Assembly (NCBI RefSeq): GCF_964204645.1
Contig: NC_134032.1
Coordinates: 312,501-376,500 of the forward strand
From: Tubulanus polymorphus
Lineage: Eukaryota; Nemertea; Palaeonemertea; Tubulaniformes; Tubulanidae
Reading direction: 5' to 3'
DNA: 64,000 nucleotides
Shown: positions 46,641 through 59,100 of the stretch, one piece after another
Numbering within the stretch: the stretch's first letter is position 1
How the letters are laid out: each line of letters begins with the position of its first letter
Notes under the pieces: generated by a model
Database searches by the model: none
Seen by the model: only the letters and a program-made list of their open reading frames with translations
What the model was told of the DNA's origin: nothing
Program-made: the position numbers and the translations under genes

Positions 46641-49600
46641 AAATGTTGATATCTCAACAAAAGTAATTACTGACACTGATTCTGAGTGGTCCTGATGCTG
46701 AATAGAGGATGCACAGTGGTATCCCGGGTTCAATCCCGGTCTATTGTTACTGATTCTAAGTGGTCCTGATGCTGAATAGAGGATGCACAGTGGTATCCCG
46801 GGTTCAAAACCGGTCTATTGGTACTGATTCTAAGTGGTCCTGATGCTGAATAGAGGATGCACAGTGGTATCCCGGGTTCAATCCCGGTCTATTGGTACTG
46901 ATTCTGAGTGGTCCTGATGCTCAATAGAGGATGCACAGTGGTATCCCGGGTTCAATCCCGGTCTATTGTTACTGATTCTGAGTGGTCCTGATGCTGGATA
47001 GAGAATGTACAGGGTCGTCCCGGGTTCGATCCCTGTCTATTGGTACTGATTCTGAGTGGTCCTGATGCTGAATAGAGGATGTACAGTGGTATCCCGGGTT
47101 CAATCCCGGTCTATTGGTACTGATTCTGAGTGGTCCTGATGCTGAATAGAGGATGTACAGGGTTGTCCCGGGTTCAATCCCGGTCTATTGTTACTGATTC
47201 TGAGTGTTCCTGATGCTCAATAGAGGATGTACAGGGTTGTCCCGGGTTCAATCCCGGTCTATTGGTACTGATTCTGAGTGGTCCTGATGCTGAATAGAGG
47301 ATGTACAGGGTTGTCCCGGGTTCAATCCCGGTCTATTGGTACTGATTCTGAGTGGTCCTGATGCTGAATAGAGGATGCACAGTGGTATCCCGGGTTCAAT
47401 CCCGGTCTATTGGTACTGATTCTGAGTGGTCCTGATGCTGGATAGAGAATGTACAGGGTCGTCCCGGGTTCAATCCCGGTCTATTGGTACTGATTCTGAG
47501 TGGTCCTGATGCTGAATAGAGGATGTACAGTGGTATCCCGGGTTCAATCCCGGTCTATTGGTACTGATTCTGAGTGGTCCTGATGCTGAATAGAGGATGT
47601 ACAGGGTTGTCCCGGGTTCAATCCCGGTCTATTGGTACTGATTCTGAGTGGTCCTGATGCTGAATAGAGGATGCACAGTGGTATCCAGGGTTCAAAACCG
47701 GTCTATTGGTACTGATTCTGAGTGGTCCTGATGCTCAATAGAGGATGCACAGTGGTATCCCGGGTTCAATCCCGGTCTATTGGTACTGATTCTGAGTGGT
47801 CCTGATGCTGGATAGAGAATGTACAGGGTCGTCCCGGGTTCAATCCCGGTCTATTGGTACTGATTCTGAGTGGTCCTGATGCTGAATAGAGGATGTACAG
47901 TGGTATCCCGGGTTCAATCCCGGTCTATTGGTACTGATTCTGAGTGGTCCTGATGCTGAATAGAGGATGTACAGGGTTGTCCCGGGTTCAATCCCGGTCT
48001 ATTGTTACTGATTCTGAGTGTTCCTGATGCTCAATAGAGGATGTACAGGGTTGTCCCGGGTTCAATCCCGGTCTATTGGTACTGATTCTGAGTGGTCCTG
48101 ATGCTGAATAGAGGATGCACAGTGGTATCCAGGGTTCAAAACCGGTCTATTGGTACTGATTCTAAGTGGTCCTGATGCTCAATAGAGGATGCACAGGGTT
48201 GTCCCGGGTTCAATCCCGGTCTATTGGTACTGATTCTGGGTGGTCCTGATGCTCAATAGAGGATGCACAGGGTTGTCCCGGGTTCAATCCCGGTCTATTG
48301 GTACTGATTCTGGGTGGTCCTGATGCTCAATAGAGGATGCACAGTGGTATCCCGGGTTCAATCCCGGTCTATTGGTACTGATTCTAAGTGGTCCTGATGC
48401 TGAATAGAGGTTGTACAGTGATATCCCGGGTTCAATCCCGGTCTATTGGTACTGATTCTGAGTGTTCCTGATGCTCAATAGAGGATGTACAGTGGTATCC
48501 CGGGTTCAATCCCGGTCTATTGGTACTGATTCTGAGTGGTCCTGATGCTGAATAGAGGATGCACAGTGATATCCCGGGTTCAAACCCGGTCTATTGGTAC
48601 TGATTCTGAGTGGTCCTGATGCTCAATAGAGGATGTACAGTGGCGTACCGACCGTACGGTGCTGCCGCTATACTCATCGTTAGCGGGTTTTTCATACACT
48701 AACTTTAGTCAACTCTGGCAATTGACGTGCTCTCCAGTAATACTCCGTAACCCTTGCTTGCCAGAGTACACTTACGTTAGTGTATGAAAATCCCGCTAAC
48801 TATGAGCATAGCGGCAGCACCGTACGGTGAAATGTTGATATCTCAACAAAAGTAATTACTGACACTGATTCTGAGTGGTCCTGATGCTCAATAGAGGATG
48901 TACAGGGTTGTCCCGGGTTCAAAACCGGTCTATTGGTACTGATTCAGAGTGTTCCTGATGCTCAATAGAGGATGTACAGGGTTGTCCCGGGTTCAAAACC
49001 GGTCTATTGTTACTGATTCTAAGTGGTCCTGATGCTGAATAGAGGATGCACAGTGGTATCCCGGGTTCAAAACCGGTCTATTGGTACTGATTCTAAGTGG
49101 TCCTGATGCTGAATAGAGGATGCACAGTGGTATCCCGGGTTCAATCCCGGTCTATTGGTACTGATTCTGAGTGGTCCTGATGCTCAATAGAGGATGCACA
49201 GTGGTATCCCGGGTTCAATCCCGGTCTATTGTTACTGATTCTGAGTGGTCCTGATGCTGGATAGAGAATGTACAGGGTCGTCCCGGGTTCGATCCCTGTC
49301 TATTGGTACTGATTCTGAGTGGTCCTGATGCTGAATAGAGGATGTACAGTGGTATCCCGGGTTCAATCCCGGTCTATTGGTACTGATTCTGAGTGGTCCT
49401 GATGCTGAATAGAGGATGTACAGGGTTGTCCCGGGTTCAATCCCGGTCTATTGTTACTGATTCTGAGTGTTCCTGATGCTCAATAGAGGATGTACAGGGT
49501 TGTCCCGGGTTCAATCCCGGTCTATTGGTACTGATTCTGAGTGGTCCTGATGCTGAATAGAGGATGTACAGGGTTGTCCCGGGTTCAATCCCGGTCTATT

Positions 49601-51091
49601 GGTACTGATTCTGAGTGGTCCTGATGCTGAATAGAGGATGCACAGTGGTATCCCGGGTTCAATCCCGGTCTATTGGTACTGATTCTGAGTGGTCCTGATG
49701 CTGGATAGAGAATGTACAGGGTCGTCCCGGGTTCAATCCCGGTCTATTGGTACTGATTCTGAGTGGTCCTGATGCTGAATAGAGGATGTACAGTGGTATC
49801 CCGGGTTCAATCCCGGTCTATTGGTACTGATTCTGAGTGGTCCTGATGCTGAATAGAGGATGTACAGGGTTGTCCCGGGTTCAATCCCGGTCTATTGGTA
49901 CTGATTCTGAGTGGTCCTGATGCTGAATAGAGGATGCACAGTGGTATCCAGGGTTCAAAACCGGTCTATTGGTACTGATTCTGAGTGGTCCTGATGCTCA
50001 ATAGAGGATGCACAGTGGTATCCCGGGTTCAATCCCGGTCTATTGGTACTGATTCTGAGTGGTCCTGATGCTGGATAGAGAATGTACAGGGTCGTCCCGG
50101 GTTCAATCCCGGTCTATTGGTACTGATTCTGAGTGGTCCTGATGCTGAATAGAGGATGTACAGTGGTATCCCGGGTTCAATCCCGGTCTATTGGTACTGA
50201 TTCTGAGTGGTCCTGATGCTGAATAGAGGATGTACAGGGTTGTCCCGGGTTCAATCCCGGTCTATTGTTACTGATTCTGAGTGTTCCTGATGCTCAATAG
50301 AGGATGTACAGGGTTGTCCCGGGTTCAATCCCGGTCTATTGGTACTGATTCTGAGTGGTCCTGATGCTGAATAGAGGATGCACAGTGGTATCCAGGGTTC
50401 AAAACCGGTCTATTGGTACTGATTCTAAGTGGTCCTGATGCTCAATAGAGGATGCACAGGGTTGTCCCGGGTTCAATCCCGGTCTATTGGTACTGATTCT
50501 GGGTGGTCCTGATGCTCAATAGAGGATGCACAGGGTTGTCCCGGGTTCAATCCCGGTCTATTGGTACTGATTCTGGGTGGTCCTGATGCTCAATAGAGGA
50601 TGCACAGTGGTATCCCGGGTTCAATCCCGGTCTATTGGTACTGATTCTAAGTGGTCCTGATGCTGAATAGAGGTTGTACAGTGATATCCCGGGTTCAATC
50701 CCGGTCTATTGGTACTGATTCTGAGTGTTCCTGATGCTCAATAGAGGATGTACAGTGGTATCCCGGGTTCAATCCCGGTCTATTGGTACTGATTCTGAGT
50801 GGTCCTGATGCTGAATAGAGGATGCACAGTGATATCCCGGGTTCAAACCCGGTCTATTGGTACTGATTCTGAGTGGTCCTGATGCTCAATAGAGGATGTA
50901 CAGTGGCGTACCGACCGTACGGTGCTGCCGCTATACTCATCGTTAGCGGGTTTTTCATACACTAACTTTAGTCAACTCTGGCAATTGACGTGCTCTCCAG
51001 TAATACTCCGTAACCCTTGCTTGCCAGAGTACACTTACGTTAGTGTATGAAAATCCCGCTAACTATGAGCATAGCGGCAGCACCGTACGGT
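46640..51091. repeat. 2.26-kb higher-order duplication in the satellite
   Basis: The interval between foldback copies at 48650 and 50912 is 2,262 bp. The unit order in 49021-50912 (for example tggatagagaatgtacaggg units, the tatccagggttcaaaa unit, and the diverged caattgacgtgctc foldback) reproduces 46741-48650. Confidence 0.8.
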
Positions 51092-52551
51092 GAAATGTTG
51101 ATATCTCAACAAAAGTAATTACTGACACTGATTCTGAGTGGTCCTGATGCTCAATAGAGGATGTACAGGGTTGTCCCGGGTTCAAAACCGGTCTATTGGT
51201 ACTGATTCAGAGTGTTCCTGATGCTCAATAGAGGATGTACAGGGTTGTCCCGGGTTCAAAACCGGTCTATTGTTACTGATTCTGAGTTGTCCTGATGCTC
51301 AATAGAGGATGTACAGTGGTATCCCGGGTTCAATCCCGGTCTGTTGGTACTGATTCTAAGTGGTCCTGATGCTGAATAGAGGATGCACAGTGGGGTCCCG
51401 GGTTCAATCCCGGTCTATTGGTACTGATTCTGAGTGGTCCTGATGCTCAATAGAGGATGCACAGTGGTATCCCGGGTTCAAAACCGGTCTATTGGTACTG
51501 ATTCTGAGTGGTCCTGATGCTGAATAGAGGATGCACAGTGGTATCCCTGGTTCAATCCCGGTCTATTGGTACTGATTCTGAGTGGTCCTGATGCTCAATA
51601 GAGGATGTACAGTGGTATCCCGGGTTCAATCCCGGTCTGTTGGTACTGATTCTAAGTGGTCCTGATGCTGAATAGAGGATGTATTGGCGTGTACCGGCCG
51701 TACGGTGCTCCCGCTATACTCATCGTTAGCGGGTTTTTCATACACTAACTTTAGTCAACTCTGGCAATCGACGTGCTCTCCAGTAATACTCCGTAACCCT
51801 TGCTTGCCAGAGTACACTTACGTTAGTGTATGAAAATCCCGCTAACTATGAGCATAGCGGCAGCACCGTACGGTGAAATGTTGATATCTCAACAAAAGTA
51901 ATTACTGACACTGATTCTGAGTGGTCCTGATGCTCAATAGAGGATGTACAGGGTTGTCCCGGGTTCAATCCCGGTCTATTGGTACTGATTCTGGGTGGTC
52001 CTGATGCTGAATAGAGGATGCACAGTGGTATCCCGGGTTCAATCTTGGTCTATTGGTACTGATTCTGAGTGGTCCTGATGCTGAATAGAGGATGTACAGG
52101 TGTGTCCCGGGTTCAAAACTGGTCTATTGTTACTGATTCTGAGTGTTCCTGATGCTGAATAGAGGATGTACAGTGGCGTACCGACCGTACGGTGCTGCCG
52201 CTATGCTCATCGTTAGCGGGTTTTTCATACACTAACTTTAGTCAACTCTGGCAATCGACGTGCTCTCCAGTAATACTCCGTAACCCTTGCTTGCCAGAGT
52301 TGACTTACGTTAGTGTATGAAAATCCCGCTAACAATGAGCATAGCGGCAGCACCTTACGGTAAAATGTTGATGTCTTAAAAGTAATTACTGGCACATATT
52401 CTGAGTGGTCCTGATGCTGAATAGAGGATGTACAGGTGTGTCCCGGGTTCAAACCCGGTCTATTGGTACTGATTCTGAGTGGTCCTGATGCTCAGTAGAG
52501 GTTGTACAGGGTTGTCCCGGGTTCAAACCCAGTAATTACTGGCAATTCCCT

Positions 52552-52820
52552 CAAACCATTATCTAAACTGAAAAATCCGCATTAGTTACATTTACAAATT
52601 TACACCATCGGAAAATAAATCATCCAAACACAAGCTATTTTAGTTATCAGTATGAATAATCTCATTAGGTTTACATTCAAAACTTTGACGACAGACGTTA
52701 CGCGTTAAAGCTGAAACCAGTGAAATTCATTTGTGATTATTTTCAGTGTAAATAGCTGTATCTGTTGTGTGTGCATCCAATTCCTTCGGGGTAGAAGTTG
52801 AAAAACTTCTGGAATTCGTG
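52552..52820 (-). repeat. GPCR upstream region, right copy of the duplicated flank
   Basis: Near-identical copy of 32681-32964 in the same orientation, on the far side of the satellite and without a receptor gene. Beyond gaattcgtga the sequence becomes unique. Confidence 0.92.
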
Positions 52821-55620
52821 AATCTGAGTTTGCAGTAAAGTGAGACGAGATTTGTGAATATTATGAATAGTGAAAATAGGACGGTATGAAATTTTATTCG
52901 AGGCCTTCTTGATAACGTGTTCATATATAAAGCGAATGTAAAAGTGCCAGCAGGAAATGACTATTTATCTTTTTATCGCGACCGTTAGTCGGGAAGCCTA
53001 GACCTTCCGTACGGCTACTCTCTGCCTCTTATTCAGCCGTTGAACCTAAGACTTGTTCAAAATCAATCTGTTGCGAACACAATTTAGCAAAAAATATTAT
53101 CAATGTTTTATTGTCATATATATTAAATATTATATATATATATATATATTATCATATAACATATATTTCAACCGGATGATATTTATTTATACATCTATCT
53201 ATCCACATATATCAAATCAATTTGAATCTGACTTTCAACTGAATCTATTTCGGAGGCTGTTTGTAAAATGGGATGAATATATACACGTAGAGTGAAAAAT
53301 CAGATGCTATTTGAGTTTCGAGAGTCATTAAGGACGACTTGCCATTCTAGTAGGATAGCTATTTCAACACGCTATCTAGTGGGATAGTTGGTGCAGCAGA
53401 GAGCCATATTTTCTAACGTTTGTGATCAGGTATCACGTTTTCGTCCTAATTTGAAGGATACCTACCTTGGAAAGAAAGTTTGTTTGTCTTTGGCCACAAA
53501 TCGTTACTCATTTTCGACCTCGCCCCCATTTCTACCTCCCAGCCTATCACTCAATTACTACTTCTACTCCACACCACTGTCACGTCACTCTTCTAACCGC
53601 AATCACCCATTCTCACTCCCAATTTCCATTCACAAACGCCCCGGCACCTCTAATGTGGCAAACGAAGATTCCGCAACGATCCACCAGGTGTCGCCAGTCG
53701 ATAATCAGTTATTGCCCTTACATTTCTTTGATATCGGATTTAGACGCCTAAAAAATTTTAAACTGCGCAGAAAATTAACTAATTTCAGCTGCGAATAGAT
53801 GAGTGTATATTTGCGCCACCTGGTGTGTTTCGTCAGTACCTCCGTGGACATTAACTTTCTACTCATATTTTCTATTTCGCAGATTCATTTTTTTATCACT
53901 CACTCCTCAATCAAAAATCACGGCGATCATAATTCTGCAATCTTTTAATTATTTCGCCCGCTTTTTCTAAGCAAGTACACTTAGTAAGTCGCATAGAAAG
54001 CTATGATCTAAAAGGATCTGACTATTTCACATCTCTCAGTGACCTTTTTCGACGCGCATGTGCGGATGTGACGTACTCGGTTAAGACTCGATGCTCTGTG
54101 TATAAATTTACAATCAAACAAAATCAAAAGATACATTTGTTTCTACAGAGAACGAATGGATATAAAACATTATTTCTCGGATTGAGAACATTTTCATCGA
54201 TAAAATCAAACTCACATTAAGTCGACATTTGTATAAGTCGTCACATTACTGGCTTTAGAGTTTCTGTAAATTAGTATTCAACGTTTCTACATGTAAAAGT
54301 CATCAACAAATTAATTTGTGAAACCCCATCTTTTTCAAGAAGTAATCAATCATGCCTGCACATTACTGAATTCGTGAGGCACAATAAGTGTAATTCATCT
54401 TTTGGATAAACATTCAGACTGGTATTGTCTTTAACCCGGGGTTAACTCAATTGAAAATGAATTGAGATAACCCCCGGGTTTAAGTTAATACCAGTCTGAA
54501 TGCGTCTGCGTGTACGTCTTCAACAAGGTGATCATCGCCAACAACGACGACTTTAGTGAGTTTGAATCTATCGATTTTTACTGTATATCGTTATAAACCA
54601 CACCCGTCAACCCGTCTCAGCACGCGCAGGCCAGAGCGCCAACCAGTCTATGGATGTAGTTATTTACAGGATACCGGCCTCGTTTCCGAACTGAACGACG
54701 ACCGGAAGTGAATCCATTCTCGACGGTTGAACAAAAAAGAAAAACATTTATGGATCGAAAATAGTTTCTGTCCGAAGAACCGCAAGACAAAATAGTCGAT
54801 TAATCATTAATATTAGTCTCTTGTCATGGATTTCCTAGTTGTGATGTTCGCTGGTCGAGTTCGAGTATTATCGAAATTCGGATAGAGTCTATTTCAAGTT
54901 GTTTTATCCAGTCCAACGGAGTAAGAGTTAACATCAGTTCTAAATATCAGTAAAATCGTAACTCAAATGTTCTGTGGAACTGGATTCAGGTTAGACTATA
55001 GTTTTGACGCCGCATTTTATGGTATCATTTTTTCAATTTTGACGGGTTAGTTTACGGAGCAAGTTTATACCTCTAACCACGTGCAACTGGAACTGCTGGA
55101 GTCAAAACTGAACACGAATCAGCGTTGGAATCGACTCCCGGAGTCAGACTGCCCAGAAGTCTGAAGGAACTAACGCAGCGCGTTCGAATGTAAAATATTA
55201 CGGATTAAACTTAGAAATCCACAGCGCGTTCAGGTACATATGTACTATCACCGGAATCTCCAGTAGCGAAAAAATGTTCGTTCAAATATCGCGAATTCCG
55301 AGGAGTCATTGACTCCGGAGTCCTGTGTACACTGTAATACGTCACCACAGTATATAGGCGACCCAGTAAACTACATTGAACAGAAGAAACGCGAGCGGAA
55401 ATAGTTTACGCGAAAGTTTATCGATAGTCCGAGCTCTTTGTCGGGATTCGTGGTCCATCAGTACTCCCATACCGCCTGGGGTGCGTAGACTCGCATCTCC
55501 CATCATCCGAACCTACAATTATCAACACGTCATAGCCATATCATTAATGATAAACAACCTTTAATTCCGATTTAGCAGCATTGAATTATTTAATAGTTAA
55601 TAGTAGTAATCAAAAGTAGT
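52821..55620. other. intergenic, a TA dinucleotide run and one hairpin
   Basis: A (TA)n tract lies at about 53128-53150. Open frames at 53053-53798 lack any family signal and overlap low-complexity Pro/Ser-coding sequence. No exon for the channel gene's missing fourth membrane segment was recognised here. Confidence 0.35.
54411..54502. repeat. 92-bp near-perfect hairpin (MITE-like)
   Basis: The ends cattcagactggtatt and aataccagtctgaatg are perfectly complementary over 16 bp, and the interior (aacccggggttaactcaatt / attgag..aacccccgggttt) continues the pairing to a loop near 54458. No clear target duplication. Confidence 0.8.
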
Positions 55621-56037
55621 GTTCACGGACTCAGAGTGTTTCATCAATGGTTATAATGAGGACAACATCAGTATTCCTGAAGATGACTATTAGGATATAG
55701 TCGAAACGTTGAATAAACTACACTAGCTCAAGGAAACATTTCAGACTCTTTTTATTCTTAGTGTGCAGGGATTTTATATTATCTTTACAACACGGACTCA
55801 GAGTGTTTCATCAATGGTTATAATGAGGACAACATCAGTATTCCTGAAGATGACTATTAGGATATAGTCGAAACGTTGAATAAACTACACTAGCTCAAGG
55901 AAATATTTCAGACTCTTTTTATTCTTAGTGTGCAGGGATTTTATATTATCTTTACAACACGGACTCAGAGTGTTTCATCAATGGTTATAATGACGACAAC
56001 ATCAGTATTCCTGAAGATGACTATTAGGATATAGTCG
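55621..56037 (+). repeat. 167-bp repeat array C (about 2.5 units)
   Basis: Same family as the arrays at 21716 and 59540. The units here keep the version tagtcgaaacg of the hammerhead-like core (see 55672-55715). The array ends abruptly in ggatatagtcgtagc. Confidence 0.95.
55672..55715 (+). ncRNA. hammerhead-ribozyme-like core in the 167-bp repeat
   Basis: TATTC (55672-55676) pairs with GAATA (55711-55715) as stem I. CTGAAGA (55677-55683) matches the CUGANGA core. GACTAT/ATAGTC (55685-55690, 55697-55702) forms stem II. GAAA (55703-55706) follows, then CGTT with GTT in the cleavage-triplet position. Departures: one extra T between the core and stem II, and no loop for stem III, so ACGU could pair only between two molecules, as proposed for minimal dimeric hammerheads of Penelope-like elements. 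Activity is unproven. Confidence 0.4.
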
Positions 56038-56184
56038 TAGCAAAACAGTTATGTTAAAACAGTTGTCATCATTGAAAACATGAAGCATTAACGGATAAAC
56101 AACAACCCTTTCGTTAAACTGGACCTATATCGAGTATGTTGAATTCTGAACGAAAGCCACGTAGACCGCACAATGATTAGTTAC

Positions 56185-59100
56185 CTTTTCCATGATGCGT
56201 TCGTCGTCGTTGAAGCCGGTTAAGTGTGGTTTCACCGGATGGTGTCGTTTACTCGACTCCTTGCGGGAATAGACATTCACCACGGCGAACTCCAACAGCG
56301 ACGAGAACACGAATATCAAACACACCGACATCCAAACGTCCAACGCCTTAATATAGCTAACCCTGGGTAGACTTTCGCGAGCTCCGGTCGACTGAGTGGT
56401 CATCGTCAGTACGGTGAGTAGTCCGATAGTAACGCGAGCCGGAATGGCGTCGATGCTGATCCAGAATGCCACCCACGACAGAATGACTATCAACACGCTC
56501 GGTATATAGATCTGTATCATGTAATATCCTATACTGCGCTTTAGGGTAAAGTTCACCTGCAAACACGGGTATGAACCTAGAAAAAATCGAAAGAGAAAAA
56601 CTGATTATAAACGAATTAAGAAATAGTAATGAAGAAGAAATATCCCTGGTTATCCCTAGGTGGCGTGGCCTAAGAGGACATAATATGTGTCAACTTAATT
56701 TTTCCACATCTTAGAGTCTGAGATTAATCTAGGATAGATTCCTATATTTGTATTTCAGAGAAAGCAGTGCCATCAGAAAAAAGGGCCCAAAATCAAAATC
56801 TAAACTGAAACTGAGTCTTATACAGCGTGTAGTAGCTTTATAGGGCTTCGTAATTGTGTAATCGATTCTGACAAGCGGTCGTGTACACTAAAGGCACACT
56901 AGATATCCCAACCGTAGTAAATACTGCCTACGGTCTGGACTGCGTCTGCGCAATGATTGATCCACACTTGCCATTAGTATTGGAATCGTCGATTGCCGCA
57001 GTAGCATTGCGTTTACCTCGGGCACCAGTCACCCTTGGGTTCGAGCCCCGCGAATTCGTCTGGTTTTTCGGAGATCGGTTACCTGTTGTATAGTTCTGAG
57101 AACAATCTTCTAAAACAGTTTTAATCAGGTTGAACTGTGGCAGTTGAAGATTCGGTTCCATTGCTACCGGCTTGTGGCGCCACTCGTACGTGACGACGTC
57201 CGTCGTGCTTCCGACTACGGAATTATAACATATAATCAGGTCACGTTCTAGGTGAGAAGATGGTTTAACTTTGAAAGCAACACTTCTTAGGACACTTACA
57301 ACTTTCGATCATCATAGGACACACTTGAGTGTCCAACGGGTATTTGTGTAGTTTCATTGGACATGATAACACTGCTGTAACTCTGAAAGTAGAACCAGAA
57401 CATACGCTGTATTCAACATAGGCCTATCTAGCTACGGGGAGAGTTCGATTTACAAGATTTCATAGTTTCCAAGGAGTTCATTTAATAAAGAAACAGTCAA
57501 AAATAAGATCTAACTTATCCTCTAAGCTATTTCTGTACAGGCAGAGCATAATAGTACAATAACCACTCTCAAACGTGGTGAACGGATAATTATACTCTTC
57601 AATTCAAGTTTCACGTTTTGACCGAATTTATTGTGGGATTCATCTGACACTGATATTGTGTATCTTATCGTCTCAACTTTCAATACTCTTTCGCTAGTTC
57701 TTATGTAAACAAATATTTTCAAAAGAGTAGGATTAAAGCATTTAAAACCATAAAAAGAAGGTATTTGCCTTCCGGGCACCACCTGGCGGAGCTTTTAAGC
57801 GCACTTACTTCGATGCATAGTAGACGGTACCGTCGGAATAAAGTCTCAACAGACGATTAGGTAGCGTTATGTAGTGAAACTGGGCTTTCTTCTCGTTGCG
57901 GAAGAAAACGTCCGGCACCCAGATCTTCTCCCACATTCCGTCGCCGAGTTTGATCATCTGTCGTTCGGTTCTGCCGTTAAACGGCTTAAAACTCAACCTG
58001 GGATCGACCCACTCCTCGCGCAGGTAAATATTGATCGCGTAATCCTGAAATATTTTTGAAATACATCTACAAGTGATAAACAGTATACTATGTAAGTTAA
58101 GCTAAAGTTATCAGTTAAGGATAACCCGCAACCATAAAACTGAGTCCGTTCGAATAATGTCTCTTGCAACCTGATTTATATTATTGATAATGATAATGAT
58201 AATGATAATGTTTTTAACCTCTTCTTAAAAACAAATATGGACTGGCTATCACGAATAAATTCTGGCAATGAATTCCATTTAGCAGGACTTGTATTCTTTG
58301 CATTCCAATTGTATTTTGATAGCTCATGGTTTTACGTATTACTATTGTTAAGCGCTGATTACCTCATAAACAAATAAATTACTATTATCATCATGATTAT
58401 GGTTTGTTCGGTCATTGCGACTTGTTTGTCGGGTCACTTCGTCACTTCTGAATTCATCGTAATTTATAAGATTCCCTGCGCCTTTTCTAATGTCAGAGTA
58501 TAATTTCTTGAATTAAATCGCGGAATCGGTAACTCGCAATAAAACTCATAGATGGCGACCTAGTCGACGTTGTAATATATCATGAAATTCGTTTTTTTTC
58601 TTCACGTCGCCTCTCGTATCTCGCATGATAAAACTAGATTTAATTTTTAAAAAGTATCGCTTAAAAGCAGACATTTTACAGAAGCAAACAAATCTAAGAG
58701 AATCAACTACGAGTTTGGGATGTGGAACGTTTAAACGCAATTGACTCAGACTATTTCAATACGCGAATTCATCTCGACGCTCGCGCGCGACAATTCCGCT
58801 GGGAAATCTTTCTAATGATGGATCGTTTCAAAAACCAGACTTCACAAAATCAAACCGATTCCCGCGAGGATTCCCCGAACTCCTGCCAACTCTTAGCGAT
58901 ATTTGTTTTAGCGTCGCTCGTTGAAGATTTTCGGGCGAGTTTTTGACAGCGAAAATGGGAAGAATTTTCGCGCCGATTCTGAGAAGAAATGCAGTATTTT
59001 GATATGAAATTCGACGTTAAATCTTAAGTCAATATTGTCAGCACAAGTCGCTTTCCGACTATTAGAAACCTAGTCACCCAGTGCTTGTTACGCCTTGCTA

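Larger units (their letters stand above)
32965..52545 (+). repeat. 74-bp tRNA-like satellite array, about 19.6 kb
   Basis: Roughly 200 units of 74 bp (tgattctgagtggtcctgat, gctcaatagaggatgcacag, tggtatcccgggttcaatcc, cggtctattggtac). In a typical unit (33962-34008) CAATAGA pairs with TCTATTG as a 7-bp acceptor-like stem. GAT/ATC (33970-33972 with 33983-33985) closes a 10-nt loop containing AGTGG like a D-arm. CCGGG/CCCGG (33986-33990, 33997-34001) form a T-arm-like hairpin that abuts the acceptor strand with no gap. B box GGTTCAATCC is present, and CACAGTGG resembles an A box. Variants ending tgtccc keep the D-stem by a T-G wobble. Units with gctgaataga lose only the outermost acceptor pair. 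All open frames here are periodicity artefacts. Confidence 0.95.

Noticed and set aside
32965-52545. CRISPR-like regular repeats
   Set aside because: Repeats and the sequence between them are both conserved, there are no unique spacers, and the window is eukaryotic.
32965-52545. Array of functional tRNA genes
   Set aside because: No anticodon arm or variable loop is present, and the A and B boxes are only a few bases apart, too close for a normal tRNA gene; kept as tRNA-like satellite only.
53053-53798. Open frames with Pro/Ser/Tyr-rich products
   Set aside because: Low-complexity composition, no splice partners and no family similarity.
56357-56566. Alternative frame over the TM1-TM2 exon of the channel gene
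   Set aside because: Using the acceptor at 56577 gives a frame that matches the family through TM1-TM3; the alternative frame has no similarity.
57020-57060. B-box-like gggttcgagcccc in the channel gene intron
   Set aside because: No convincing A box or SINE body was found around it; too little to call an element.
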